Positions 53,609-62,720 of a stretch of 64,000 bases of DNA are shown here, piece by piece. The stretch is from Fulvivirga ulvae (GTDB lineage Bacteria; Bacteroidota; Bacteroidia; Cytophagales; Cyclobacteriaceae), in NCBI RefSeq assembly GCF_021389975.1, contig NZ_CP089981.1, positions 3,063,501 to 3,127,500 on the forward strand, written 5' to 3'. Within the stretch, counting starts at the first letter, position 1, and the number at the start of each line of letters is the position of its first letter. The position numbers and the translations under genes were made by a program. The notes beneath the pieces were generated by a model, which worked only from the letters and a program-made list of their open reading frames with translations, was not told the DNA's origin and did no database searches.

Positions 53609-55081
53609 ATGAGAGATAACCTTTCGCAGAACCAACAGTTTGGGCAAACTTCAAAACTTAATCAGGATAACCGGAATAAGGATAACCATTTTCCTGATTC
53701 CAGGCAGTGGAATGTGGGAGGGACGGCTGCTTTTAATTCATCGGCTCACCCTGTTCAACAGAAAACAGGAGATGAGGAGAAGGATGATGATCACAGTGTG
53801 CAAAGAAAAGCAGGAGCCACCTCTGATGTTAATGCCAACCCCATCACTACAGGGAATTTGCCTGATAACATCAAAACTCCCATGGAAAGATCATTTGGAC
53901 AGAGTTTTTCTGATGTGAAAGTTCATCAAAATTCGTCCAAGGCTTCTGATCTTGGTGCATTAGCCTATACGCAAGGTACTGATGTGCATTTTGCTCCGGG
54001 ACAGTTTAATCCGGACAGCAAGTCGGGACTAGAGTTGATTGGGCATGAATTAACACATGTAGTACAACAGAAGCAGGGTAGGGTTAGTCCTACCGTCCAG
54101 GCCAAAGGCGTGATGGTGAACGATGACCCTCAGTTAGAGCGGGAGGCAGATGTGATGGGCAACAAGGCTGCAAGTGGCAAGTCAGTGGGTACGTTTACCC
54201 AAAGTGCAAACAGTAAGGGAAGCAATATTGTCCAAAGGTATACTGATATCCCCAAAAGCAAACAAAAGAGCGGAGAATGGAACCTGGGATCCAGCGCAAG
54301 GGTGAGTGACAATGGTATGGCGGTAACCAGCAATGATTATTCACACGAGGCCTATGCCCACAAAAGCTTGATTGATAGGTCCAATAATATTTTAAAGGCT
54401 AAAGGCTCGGGCATTGAGATATCAGCCGGTACAAAGACGATTAAAGGTACCCCGCCGGAAGGAGGAACTATTAAAACCTTGCACAACGTCAAACCAAAAA
54501 TTAAGGCGTCGGACTCGGTCTCCGGAACCCAGAATTTTTGGGCAGATTGCGGTCGGTCTTCCCGGGAAGTCATGGGGAAGACAGGCACTGACACCTCCCC
54601 TTATGGTCTGTACAATAAGTCAACGGGAGGTAAGGGGAAAACCTCACGCAGTAAAAACCCTGCGGTATTCAGGGATGAAATTCTGGTAAAGGCAGGCTTG
54701 GGGAGTACTCCGGATGAGGCTAGAAAGGCTTACCTCAAAAAGAGTGATAAGGCCAGAGAGGCGTTTGATAAAAAATATGGTATCAATAAATATGCAGCCC
54801 CTGGTGTAGGGGAGGCTTTTGTTTCGAGAAGAGACGATAAATCTACAACGAAAGGCTTTAATTTTCATTGGGGCGGAGTGATCATGGTGGCCGGCCACGA
54901 TAGGATCACCTTGGAAAATTTTGCGAAAAGTGGCACTACCTACGATACAAAGGATGAGGACTGGTATTTTGAGACTTATGGACCTGCTTCCAAAAAAGGG
55001 CAGACCTTTCATGAGAAAAACGAAGGAAGTGTGGGCGAGGCAGGAAAAAACAACACAACTATGGCTGCCTCAACTCAGTAG
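53609..55081 (+). CDS. DUF4157 protein with putative cysteine-enzyme C-terminus (eCIS-type payload)
   Basis: A 490-residue protein. Residues ~85-155 are a DUF4157 domain: MERSFGQSFSDVKVHQN, ALAYTQGTDVHFAPGQ and the zinc motif HELTH (H146, E147, H150). DUF4157 domains mark payloads of contractile injection systems and other polymorphic-toxin carriers. The C-terminal ~280 residues contain WADCGRSSR (C314), NFHWGGVIMVAGHD (H420, H430), ITLENFAKS and DWYFETYGPAS, an order that suggests a papain-like or transglutaminase-like enzyme. No injection system genes are in the window. A lipoprotein gene follows 37 bp later. Confidence 0.75.
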   Translation: MRDNLSQNQQFGQTSKLNQDNRNKDNHFPDSRQWNVGGTAAFNSSAHPVQQKTGDEEKDDDHSVQRKAGATSDVNANPITTGNLPDNIKTPMERSFGQSFSDVKVHQNSSKASDLGALAYTQGTDVHFAPGQFNPDSKSGLELIGHELTHVVQQKQGRVSPTVQAKGVMVNDDPQLEREADVMGNKAASGKSVGTFTQSANSKGSNIVQRYTDIPKSKQKSGEWNLGSSARVSDNGMAVTSNDYSHEAYAHKSLIDRSNNILKAKGSGIEISAGTKTIKGTPPEGGTIKTLHNVKPKIKASDSVSGTQNFWADCGRSSREVMGKTGTDTSPYGLYNKSTGGKGKTSRSKNPAVFRDEILVKAGLGSTPDEARKAYLKKSDKAREAFDKKYGINKYAAPGVGEAFVSRRDDKSTTKGFNFHWGGVIMVAGHDRITLENFAKSGTTYDTKDEDWYFETYGPASKKGQTFHEKNEGSVGEAGKNNTTMAASTQ

Positions 55082-55118
55082 GTAGGAGTATAAGGAACAA
55101 ATTTCATAAACAATTGCT

Positions 55119-55592
55119 ATGACATTGAGTTTGATATATCAATCCTTGAGTAGGCTACAGGTAATTTTTCTTATCATCCTATTATCAGGTTGTAATATAA
55201 ATACACAGAACATGGAAAGTAAAACATATACCACGATCAAGGAACTTGAGCAGAAGGATGGACAGAAAGTAGAGATTGTGGGCAAGTACCAGCTATATAA
55301 CCCGTACCCCAATAAAAAGGCTGCCGGAGGAAATGTTTTGGTTAGAATAGTGATGGAAGGTGAAGAGGAAGATGGGCCTTTCCTTGGTGCATTTTGGCAT
55401 GAGCAATCCAAAAGATCTGCAGAAGAAATGAAGAAGTATGAAGGGAAACTAGTACATGTCCGCGGCATTTATCATCAAGAGCAGCCACCCCAGCCAGATG
55501 CCCCCGATTTTGCCGTTACATTTGGAGGCGCTTGCATACACCCTGTTGATACAGTTTTCGTAGAGGGTGAGGATTCGGGAGTTGCTCGATAA
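55119..55592 (+). CDS. Small lipoprotein, possible immunity protein
   Basis: A 157-residue lipoprotein: the lipobox LLSGC at residues 21-25 follows a hydrophobic stretch. The mature part contains KDGQKVEIVGKYQLYNPYP ... GPFLGAFWHEQSKRS ... YEGKLVHVRGIYHQEQP, like an OB fold. Its position, 37 bp behind the DUF4157 gene and inside the same direct repeats, suggests it protects the cell from that protein, but this is inferred from position only. Confidence 0.7.
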   Translation: MTLSLIYQSLSRLQVIFLIILLSGCNINTQNMESKTYTTIKELEQKDGQKVEIVGKYQLYNPYPNKKAAGGNVLVRIVMEGEEEDGPFLGAFWHEQSKRSAEEMKKYEGKLVHVRGIYHQEQPPQPDAPDFAVTFGGACIHPVDTVFVEGEDSGVAR

Positions 55593-55600
55593 AAGCTATA

Positions 55601-55702
55601 AGTTTAGCGCAACAATTCTAAGCCCCAAATAAAATAGAGCATCCTAACCTGGTCTTAGGTTTAGCGCAGCGATCCTAAGACCTATCATGAAATAGAGTGT
55701 CC
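55601..55702 (+). repeat. Two-copy tandem repeat of about 50 bp
   Basis: The copies begin AGTTTAGCGCAACAATTCTAAG (read as AGTTTAGCGCAACAATTCTA at 55601) and GGTTTAGCGCAGCGATCCTA at 55658, and each ends with AATAGAGCATCC / AATAGAGTGTCC. It lies behind the lipoprotein gene. No other gene is seen in 55593-55998. Confidence 0.6.
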
Positions 55703-55787
55703 GCTCGATTAGCTAGTTTTAGAAAGCACTTTCCTGTCAGTAGTCTTCCGTAGGGTGACTGCTGACTTTTAAATGAACTCTAGTGTT

Positions 55788-55807
55788 TGTGACACGGCCA
55801 ATAAAAG
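55788..55807 (+). repeat. Direct repeat flanking the DUF4157 cassette, right copy
   Basis: TGTGACACGGCCAATAAAAG; pairs with the copy at 53338-53357. It lies 190 bp upstream of phoD. Confidence 0.7.
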
Positions 55808-55998
55808 CAAAAGTTAAATTGTAAACTAGCCCCTATAACCGTAAGTCAATACCCCTAAAAAAACCAAATCCACTCACCATCAATCCCTCCCATTCTGTTC
55901 ACAATTCCTTCATTTAAACAAAACATAGGCTTGCAATAGAGTTACTCGCTAACCTCTACTTTCATGGTGTAAACGAATTTTCAAACAAACCTAAAACC

Positions 55999-58140
55999 AT
56001 GAAAAAAATTCTATTAATCTTCTGGCTTGCCCTTTTTGCGGCAGGCCTTTATGCCCAGTCAGGAAGCAAGTTGATCCCCATTACACGCCAATCAGCTACC
56101 GGTATCGAGGACTACCTTGATCCAGCCCTGAAACCGTTCTATCACGGAGTGGCATCAGGCGATCCACTACAGGACCGGGTGATCATCTGGACGCGTGTGA
56201 CCCCTGATGAGGAGGGTCCGGTTACAGTAAACTGGCTCGTGTCTTCAACACCCGGCATGACAGACATCGTGGGTTCCGGATCAGTAACCACAGATGTGTC
56301 CAGGGACTACACCGTGAAGGTGGACGTTTCCGGGCTGGCACCGGCTACCACCTATTACTACTATTTCACCGCTCTGGGAGCCAACTCAACCGTAGGCCGC
56401 ACACGTACTGCGCCTTCCGGCAATGCAGATCAGTTGCGCTTTGCAGTAGTCTCCTGCTCTAATTACCAGGATGGCTATTTCAATGCCTACGAACGTATCT
56501 CTGAGCGCAATGACATTGATGCGGTAATTCACCTTGGCGACTACATCTATGAGTATGAAACCGGTGGCTTTGGTCAGGATGAGTTAGGCAGAGGGCATAT
56601 GCCCGATAATGAAATTGTAACCCTGATGGACTACAGGATCAGGTATTCATACTACCGCCTGGACCCTCAGCTCAGAAAGGTCCATAAACAACTGCCCTTC
56701 ATCACCATTTGGGACGATCACGAGTTTGCTAATAATGCCTGGGTGGGTGGCGCAGAAAACCACCAGGAAGAAGAAGGTGACTGGGAAACCCGAAAAAACA
56801 ATGCCTACCAGGCCTACTTTGAGTGGATGCCCATCAGAGAGCGGTCATCAGCACCTAACAGGGTCTACAGAAAGATCAACTATGGCAACCTTGTAGACCT
56901 GATTTTACTGGATACCAGAATCGAAGGCAGAGAGAAGCAAAAAGACAGCCTGCTGGGTATAAAAAGGGAAGCCACTAAAAACAGGGACCTGCAAACCGCC
57001 AGGGATTACGAAGAATATCTCTCTGATGTTTTACCTGCTTCCATCAGGAAGAACCTCACAGATGAAGAGTACAATTATCTGATAGAAACACTTTCTAAAT
57101 GGGCGGCTGAAAACTTGTCAGTTGCTGATATCAAAAAGCTTGAGACGAGAGAAGAGTTTCAGCAGGTTCAGGATCTGGTGATCAAATCATACAAAGCCGA
57201 AGAGGAAAAGCCAAAGGCTGACCAGAGAACGGCGGCTGATCGTCAGCTTTTGGGCGAAGAGCAGTTTTCGTGGCTTGAAAACAACCTGAAAACTTCCAAT
57301 GCCAAATGGAAGGTTGTAGCCAACCAGGTGCTGCTCATGCCTCTGAAAGGTATACCTTTGACTGACACCTGGGACGGATATGAAGACTCACGTGAGCGTC
57401 TGTTGAGTTATATTAAAGATCAAAAGCTGCAGAACGTTGTGTTTTTAACCGGCGATATCCATATGACGCTGGCTTCTGACCTGCCCACATCTTTCTTTAG
57501 CTATACCTTCAACAAGAAAAATTCTGCGGCAGTGGAGTTTGTTACTCCCAGTATTACCTCAAGCAATCTCGATGAGTTTATCGGCATCTCAGAAGGTTTC
57601 CTGACGTGGCTCGTAGGTTTGTTTAACCCTCACATCAAAAACACCGACCTGAAACAGCATGGTTACTTTGTGCTTACCGTAAATAGCAACAAAGCCCAGG
57701 CAGACTGGTATTATGTAGATGATGTTAAGACTATTACTACAGGGCAGAAAAACGGCGAAAGCTGGTATGTTAAGAGTGGGGATACCCGTCTAAACAAAGC
57801 CTCATCCCCCATGTCGGCAACGAATGGGTACGGAGAAAGTGCTCCTGAGCAGGCATTTTCTACATCAGTTAAAAAGCAGCCTGTTTTACTGATTGGAAAC
57901 TATCCAAATCCGGCTGATGGACAAACTACAATCCACTATGTGTTGGCAGAAGAGTCAGAGGTTAATGTGTCAATTGTAGACCTTCAGGGCAATGCAGTAA
58001 AGGATGTTTTGGCCGGAAGCAGGCAAGCAGCAGGCATTTATGCCCTGCAAGTCGGTATAGATGATTTGAAGCCGGGCATTTATTTGTATGAAGTAAGTAC
58101 CAGGAACCAGAAGGTGGTTAGACGAATGGTAGTAAAGTAA
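55999..58140 (+). CDS. phoD: PhoD-like alkaline phosphatase with type IX sorting domain
   Basis: A 713-residue enzyme with a signal peptide (LLIFWLALFAAGLYAQ). The N-terminal PhoD domain (VASGDPLQDRVIIWTRVTP) precedes the metallophosphatase domain: VVSCSNYQDGYFNAY, HLGDYIYEYE, WDDHEFANNAW and FLTGDIHMT. It hydrolyses phosphodiesters and monoesters outside the cell, using Fe and Ca. The last ~80 residues (NYPNPADGQTTIHYVL ... PGIYLYEVSTRNQKVVRRMVVK) are a type A C-terminal sorting domain of the type IX system, so it is secreted or surface-anchored. Confidence 0.93.
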   Translation: MKKILLIFWLALFAAGLYAQSGSKLIPITRQSATGIEDYLDPALKPFYHGVASGDPLQDRVIIWTRVTPDEEGPVTVNWLVSSTPGMTDIVGSGSVTTDVSRDYTVKVDVSGLAPATTYYYYFTALGANSTVGRTRTAPSGNADQLRFAVVSCSNYQDGYFNAYERISERNDIDAVIHLGDYIYEYETGGFGQDELGRGHMPDNEIVTLMDYRIRYSYYRLDPQLRKVHKQLPFITIWDDHEFANNAWVGGAENHQEEEGDWETRKNNAYQAYFEWMPIRERSSAPNRVYRKINYGNLVDLILLDTRIEGREKQKDSLLGIKREATKNRDLQTARDYEEYLSDVLPASIRKNLTDEEYNYLIETLSKWAAENLSVADIKKLETREEFQQVQDLVIKSYKAEEEKPKADQRTAADRQLLGEEQFSWLENNLKTSNAKWKVVANQVLLMPLKGIPLTDTWDGYEDSRERLLSYIKDQKLQNVVFLTGDIHMTLASDLPTSFFSYTFNKKNSAAVEFVTPSITSSNLDEFIGISEGFLTWLVGLFNPHIKNTDLKQHGYFVLTVNSNKAQADWYYVDDVKTITTGQKNGESWYVKSGDTRLNKASSPMSATNGYGESAPEQAFSTSVKKQPVLLIGNYPNPADGQTTIHYVLAEESEVNVSIVDLQGNAVKDVLAGSRQAAGIYALQVGIDDLKPGIYLYEVSTRNQKVVRRMVVK

Positions 58141-58149
58141 GCACCTGTT

Positions 58150-58262
58150 AAAATGGCAATCGGCAAAAGCGGTTGACAAATCCGGATAAAATAGCAATGA
58201 GGGTGCTAATTTGAGTGATTGCGTTGCCGGCTTTTCGGAACCGTTTACTCTGCAGGTTTCAG
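58150..58262 (+). repeat. Dispersed intergenic repeat R1, copy 2
   Basis: Matches the copy at 25228: AAATGGCAATCGGCAAAAGC, then GACAAATCCGGATAAAATAG, and near the end TTTACTC.GCAGGTTT..GATCC. It lies between phoD and bactofilin genes. Confidence 0.65.
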
Positions 58263-58270
58263 CTTGATCC

Positions 58271-58303
58271 AAAAAAATGAGGCTGTCGAAAGGCAGCCTC
58301 ATT
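58271..58303 (-). terminator. Intrinsic terminator of the bactofilin gene
   Basis: AATGAGGCTG (58276-58285) and CAGCCTCATT (58294-58303) form a perfect 10-bp stem with an 8-nt loop. Read on the minus strand it is followed by seven or more Ts, so it ends the bactofilin transcript. Confidence 0.88.
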
Positions 58304-58332
58304 GCTAAACGTGTGATTATTTTAAATTTTGA

Positions 58333-58773
58333 TTAGCCGTTTCCTGCAGCTTTTAATGGCGGTTTCCTGTCATCATCAGGCTTGTTTTCAAAATCAACTT
58401 TATTTTTTGCTGTTCCCATTTTACATTGCCCGTCAAATTTGGCCCCGGCTTCTACCACTAATTTGTTAGCAATAATATCACCCGAGATACTACAAGTTGG
58501 CTTTAAAATAAGAACATCAGTTACTTCCACTGATCCTTTCACCTCACCCTCCAGTTCGGCAACCTGAGCCAGAATATTACCATCAATAACAGCTGACTGC
58601 CCCACGGCTATTTTAGATTTTGAGCGAACATTGCCTATTATCCGTCCCTCTACCCTGAGATTGCCGTAGGTATCTATATTTCCGTTAAAAGTGCTCCCCT
58701 TGCCAATAATGTTGTTGGAATTAACAAGTTCCTGGGTCACTTTATCATCTTTCTGATTCTTAAACATAGACAT
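58333..58773 (-). CDS. Bactofilin (polymer-forming cytoskeletal protein)
   Basis: A 146-residue bactofilin. The beta-helix core with repeats of six is clear: NNIIGKGSTFNGNIDTYGNLRVEGRIIGNVRSKSKIAVGQSAVIDGNI ends in a short charged tail. It polymerises without nucleotides on the membrane and helps to shape cells or place proteins. It is transcribed alone and ends in a strong terminator. Confidence 0.92.
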   Translation of the reverse strand: MSMFKNQKDDKVTQELVNSNNIIGKGSTFNGNIDTYGNLRVEGRIIGNVRSKSKIAVGQSAVIDGNILAQVAELEGEVKGSVEVTDVLILKPTCSISGDIIANKLVVEAGAKFDGQCKMGTAKNKVDFENKPDDDRKPPLKAAGNG

Positions 58774-58940
58774 GCTTTTTAAATATTTACAAATGTATTT
58801 AATGGGGTAACCTTAATCCAGCTCTACTCTGTCAATAACATTATTCATGTTTAAATGGCAGATGATAAAGATATTTAACTGAGTAAAATGTTTTAGTGAT
58901 ACTAATTGAGTAACATTTTATACTCGGCATATGTTCATTA

Positions 58941-60206
58941 TTAGCCGTTAAGCGAATCCTTTTTCTTTGAGGTATCAAGCTGCAGGCAATATTTCATCAA
59001 AGGAGCCGAGGCCAGTATTGAAGCCACAACCAGCACCAGTATGGCGACAAATATTTCATCAGTAATTAAACCGGCCTGTAAGGCAATTGCTGCCAGTATT
59101 ACTTCCAGTGTTCCATGTGTATTCATACCAAAGCCAACCGCAAAAGCATCGTATTTAGAAAGGCCACCCATTCTGGCTCCAAGTGTGGCCCCGAAGATTT
59201 TAAAAATGAACGCAGAGACCAGCAGTACCAGTACAATTTGTAAGTTAAAGCTGGATATAAAATCAATACCAAGGCCTATGGATACAAAAAATAGAGGAGC
59301 GAAAATGTTGTTGATAAACTGATGGATAATCTCTTTGGCCCGTTCCGACAGATGCTTGGAGTCTCCAAGGGCTACACCCATAATAAATGCGCCGAAAATA
59401 CTATGTATACCTACGTACTCCGTGAAGGCTGCGGCGAGAAAGCACAGAGCCAGGGAAAGGGAGAGAAGTCCACCGGGCCATGCCAGTCTTTTATTAATCC
59501 AGGGTAATGCTTTGTTGATTAACCCCTTACCGGCTGTAAGCATTAATATAGTAAAACCAATGGAGATCCAGATAGTGCGTCCAAGGCTGAGTGTTTCCGA
59601 AGCATTGCCCATCATATTTAGAATAACCGTAAAAATGATCCAGCCAAGAAGGTCGATGATCATAGCCGAAGCAATAATGAGCATGCCCATACGGGTTTTA
59701 AATATTTCCAAATCCATCAAAACCCTTGCTACCACCGGCAAAGCTGTAATAGCCATCATGGTGCCGATAAACATGGCAAAAACCAGCTTTTTTCCTTCTT
59801 CCGTGTAGCCAAAAAGATCAGGAAAGAACCAGGTAATAATAAAACCGGCTACAAACGGCACTATCAGCGACATCATGCTCACCGAAAGAGCTTGCTTACC
59901 CTGTTGCCAGACGATATGGAGATCAACTTCCAGGCCGGCTATGAATAACAACAGTACCACTGCGATTTGTACAAAGCCATCCAAAACGACCGCCGATGCG
60001 CCGGTGGTAGGGAAAAGCATAGCAAAAATTTCAGGATTTACATTGCCCAGTATGGTGGGGCCCAGTATAATTCCGGCAAGGATCTCACCAACTACAGCGG
60101 GCTGGTTAAACTTACGCGCAAGCTCAGCCATAAGCCTTGCAAAACTAAGTATGACCCCTAGTTGTATAAGTAAATTGATAACTTCGCTATGGTTAAGCTT
60201 ATCCAT
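58941..60206 (-). CDS. Cation:proton antiporter (CPA2/Kef type)
   Basis: A 421-residue membrane protein with about 12 helices and no C-terminal TrkA domain. KFNQPAVVGEILAGIILGPTILG and FGMNTHGTLEVILAAIALQAG are typical of the Na+/H+ exchanger fold of the CPA2 family. The ion cannot be told from sequence. It is directly preceded by a universal stress gene whose stop abuts its start, so they form an operon. Confidence 0.9.
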   Translation of the reverse strand: MDKLNHSEVINLLIQLGVILSFARLMAELARKFNQPAVVGEILAGIILGPTILGNVNPEIFAMLFPTTGASAVVLDGFVQIAVVLLLFIAGLEVDLHIVWQQGKQALSVSMMSLIVPFVAGFIITWFFPDLFGYTEEGKKLVFAMFIGTMMAITALPVVARVLMDLEIFKTRMGMLIIASAMIIDLLGWIIFTVILNMMGNASETLSLGRTIWISIGFTILMLTAGKGLINKALPWINKRLAWPGGLLSLSLALCFLAAAFTEYVGIHSIFGAFIMGVALGDSKHLSERAKEIIHQFINNIFAPLFFVSIGLGIDFISSFNLQIVLVLLVSAFIFKIFGATLGARMGGLSKYDAFAVGFGMNTHGTLEVILAAIALQAGLITDEIFVAILVLVVASILASAPLMKYCLQLDTSKKKDSLNG

Positions 60207-61049
60207 TTATTTTTTTCTTGGGTGTAAAATGAGTAAATCGCAGGGCAGGTCTGCGAATATATATTCAAGGTCATGGGGGAACATCCGGTCAAAAATTCCC
60301 AGCTTACGGTGCGGAGAGCCAACCACCAGGAGATCGGCATCCACCCGGGCACAGAATTTGGCCAGTTCAAACCCAGATTTGCCAGACATAACCTTGACAT
60401 TGATTTTTAGCCCCTCAGTGTCCATATCAGCCAATATTTTTTCAACGTTTTGTATCTCATCGTTAACCATATTTCTACGTGTTTCCGATAGCTCATTCTC
60501 GGTTAATTCGCCACTTACCGACATTGCCAAACCATAAAGCTTTATTTCGCGGACTATATGTAGCTGCTTAGCTTTCTGCAATTTTCCAACATACACACCG
60601 GCCTTTATGGCATCTATGGCATAAGGACTGTTTTCAGCATGTACTACAATCCTTTCAAAGGGGTTGCTTTCAGCGGAAGGTTCGGTTATCATTAACACCG
60701 AGCAGTCAGCTTTTCGTAGTATTTTTCTGGCAACTGATCCCAGGTAGTAGGTAATGAAGTCTTCCTTTTTAAGTGCACCGGCCACCAGGAGGTCTACCTG
60801 TTCACGGCGGCAGGCGGCAAGTATTTCCGTTGCAGGGTTTCCCGACTCCCATACCACATGCACACGATCGTTGTTCAGTTCGGCCTGGCGCAGGCTTTCC
60901 TGCATAAACTGATCGTCCTTATCCGTATGTGTCCCCACGTGGATAAGCAGCAATTCAGCGTTAAATAGCTCCTGGGTTCGCTTTGCCTCGGCGAGCAAGG
61001 TCTGAAGCCTCGGAGAGAAAGCTATCGCTATGGCTATTTTGTGGAACAT
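60207..61049 (-). CDS. Universal stress protein, two tandem domains
   Basis: A 280-residue protein with two UspA folds. The first (residues ~1-140) ends in LLVAGALKKEDFITYYLGSVARKIL, near the nucleotide-binding G-x2-G-x9-G pattern; the second (~150-280) ends in LLVVGSPHRKLGIFDRMFPHDLEYI. Its stop is followed directly by the start of the antiporter gene. Usp-antiporter pairs are common and the Usp part may gate transport. Confidence 0.9.
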   Translation of the reverse strand: MFHKIAIAIAFSPRLQTLLAEAKRTQELFNAELLLIHVGTHTDKDDQFMQESLRQAELNNDRVHVVWESGNPATEILAACRREQVDLLVAGALKKEDFITYYLGSVARKILRKADCSVLMITEPSAESNPFERIVVHAENSPYAIDAIKAGVYVGKLQKAKQLHIVREIKLYGLAMSVSGELTENELSETRRNMVNDEIQNVEKILADMDTEGLKINVKVMSGKSGFELAKFCARVDADLLVVGSPHRKLGIFDRMFPHDLEYIFADLPCDLLILHPRKK

Positions 61050-61170
61050 TGCGGTTTTATTAAAATGAATTTATTATTGCAATAAGCTATGCTAAGTTTA
61101 GCAGGACTTTTGGCTTTTTAAAATAGTCTAAAAATAATGGTCGTCAAAATATTTAATTTCATTTGCGCAT

Positions 61171-61509
61171 ATGGAGCCCGGGAATAAGGATTTTTTTTCA
61201 AACGTGTATGAGGTTGTAAAACTTATACCTGAAGGAAGAGTAACCAGCTATGGAGCCATTGCCAAATACCTGGGCGTAAAAGGTAGTGCGCGTATGGTAG
61301 GTTGGGCCATGAATGCCGCACACAACATGGAGGACGTGCCGGCACACAGGGTGGTCAACCGTGAAGGTCTGCTTACAGGAAAGAGCCATTTTAGTGACCC
61401 TGGTAAAATGCAGCGACTGCTGGAATCTGAAGATATTAAGATCGAAAATGACAAAGTGGTAGATTTCAATACCAAATTTTGGGATCCCTCAGTAGAGCTG
61501 GCTATCTGA
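61171..61509 (+). CDS. Alkyltransferase-like protein (MGMT fold, no active Cys)
   Basis: A 112-residue protein with the DNA-binding half of O6-methylguanine methyltransferase: FFSNVYEVVKLIPEGRVTSYGAIAKYLG. The active-site motif PCHRV is PAHRV here, so the methyl-accepting cysteine is missing. Such ATL proteins bind O6-alkylguanine and hand it to nucleotide excision repair. It is divergent from the universal stress gene. Confidence 0.93.
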   Translation: MEPGNKDFFSNVYEVVKLIPEGRVTSYGAIAKYLGVKGSARMVGWAMNAAHNMEDVPAHRVVNREGLLTGKSHFSDPGKMQRLLESEDIKIENDKVVDFNTKFWDPSVELAI

Positions 61510-61720
61510 GTAATTTTAGCCTGTTTTTGATAGCACAATAATTTATTTTTTTGTAACTTATTCATGAAGCCAGGCGGCAAGTCAATCCAGCTTTAAAAGC
61601 ACATTTTATTGCAAAGGATATGTTCCTTGCAGGAGACGAAAATCCCGTAGAGGGAATCATAAATTGCTAAAATATGTTTAAACATGCATGTTAAGACATA
61701 TTTTATTAGAAAGATAAGTT

Positions 61721-61736
61721 TGGCATATTACTTGTT
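61721..61736 (+). promoter_or_regulatory. Sigma-54 (-24/-12) promoter of small RNA A
   Basis: TGGCATATTACTTGTT fits TGGCAYR-N4-TTGnn. The conserved RNA begins 13 bp downstream, as expected. The -12 GC is GT here, so it may be weaker than unit D. Confidence 0.7.
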
Positions 61737-61748
61737 TTCAAAGTGAAT

Positions 61749-61845
61749 GGTTAGGTTGAAAAGTAAAGCTGTATAAATTCGTTTTTAGTTGGTTTTAGCA
61801 TGTACAGCTAGGCCGTCCCCTGGTTAGGGACGGCTTCTTTTTTTT
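61749..61845 (+). ncRNA. Putative sigma-54-dependent small RNA A
   Basis: About 97 nt. It begins GGTTAGGTTG, has the stem AGCTGTA (61767-61773) / TACAGCT (61803-61809) around a loop containing CGTTTTTAGTTGGTTTTA, and ends in a terminator: GCCGTCCC (61812-61819), loop CTGGTTA, GGGACGGC (61827-61834), then a T run. Three more copies follow at 62268, 63148 and 63424. Confidence 0.75.
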
Positions 61846-61865
61846 AGGGTATTCACGGGTCAACC

Positions 61866-62031
61866 GGAAAAACAAGAACTCTCATCGTAAGCTTACCAGT
61901 GAAACAAGATAAAATTGCACTTTGCTATTTTATCTTGATTTGCCGATTGCTATTAACAATTGCCTGTCAAAGAGGCAAGAAGTTAGTGTCTCCCTAGAAA
62001 TTCCGACTTGATCCTATATCCCTGTTTTTTA
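61866..62031 (-). repeat. Dispersed intergenic repeat R1, copy 3 (inverted)
   Basis: Reverse-complement match to the copy at 25228, including GACACTAACTTCT, TTGTTAATAGCAAT and TTTTATCTTGTTT. An 11-bp inverted repeat, CAAGATAAAAT (61905-61915) / ATTTTATCTTG (61927-61937), lies inside it. Confidence 0.75.
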
Positions 62032-62161
62032 ACTTTTGTTTGGCTTGCCTGATGATTTACCGGTTATAAATTATTAGTTTTGAGGTTGTTGCATTTAATG
62101 AATAGGTCTAATTAGTTGATTTGCCCTGGGATAGAGCAACCGCAGGCATATGCCTTGTTTT

Positions 62162-62180
62162 GGGAATTACTTCTCTAATT
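62162..62180 (+). promoter_or_regulatory. Upstream element of small RNA B
   Basis: GGGAATTACTTCTCTAATTG lies 78 bp before the -24 box of unit B. It resembles GGGACAATTTTCTC at the same distance in units C and D. It may be a binding site for a sigma-54 activator. Confidence 0.5.
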
Positions 62181-62239
62181 GAGAGAGCAACGAATATATT
62201 AGAAGCCCCTGACCTTATAATACAGGCCGTTTATTTGAT

Positions 62240-62255
62240 TGGCATGCCGGTTGAA
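62240..62255 (+). promoter_or_regulatory. Sigma-54 (-24/-12) promoter of small RNA B
   Basis: TGGCATGCCGGTTGAA has the -24 TGGCAYR and -12 TTG with N4 spacing. The RNA start GGTTAGG follows 12 bp later. Confidence 0.7.
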
Positions 62256-62267
62256 TAACACCTGTTC

Positions 62268-62361
62268 GGTTAGGTTGAAAAGTAAAGCTGTACAATCGTT
62301 TTAGTTGGTTTTAGCATGTACGGCTGGGCCGTCCTCTGGTTAGGGATGGCCCTTCTTTTTA
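62268..62361 (+). ncRNA. Putative sigma-54-dependent small RNA B
   Basis: About 94 nt, beginning GGTTAGGTTG. The stem AGCTGTAC (62286-62293) / GTACGGCT (62318-62325) shows a U-A to U-G change compared with copy A, so pairing is kept. The terminator is GGGCCGTCC (62326-62334) / GGGATGGCCC (62343-62352), whose sequence differs from A while the stem is kept, then a T run. Confidence 0.75.
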
Positions 62362-62720
62362 TTGCCGTATTGGATTCAGTCGAACCTGTCAATGTAACGG
62401 ATCGGAAATGTGGCTTGCTACATAAGCTCGCAGAAATCGGCAACCCACACCTATAGTTTTTAATCCTGGTTTACAATCTGCTTGTTGATTACAAATAAGC
62501 AAGATATCCCTCAAACGCTGGTTCAAAATGTACTGATCATATAGTACTTAAAACTTGAGTTAATGTGTAATCCCTATACTCAGTTTAATCAGCAGTAGTT
62601 AATCTACCTTCATCATCAGTAGTTTAACAGTATAATATGTGCTTGGTCGATGGGCACTTTCAATATTTGTTCTCACCTGTTACCTTAGTGATAATTAAAG
62701 CCAACTATAGACAACGAATT

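Noticed and set aside
59335..60537. Long + strand frames across the antiporter and universal stress genes
   Set aside because: They are antisense shadows of clear CPA2 and Usp proteins.
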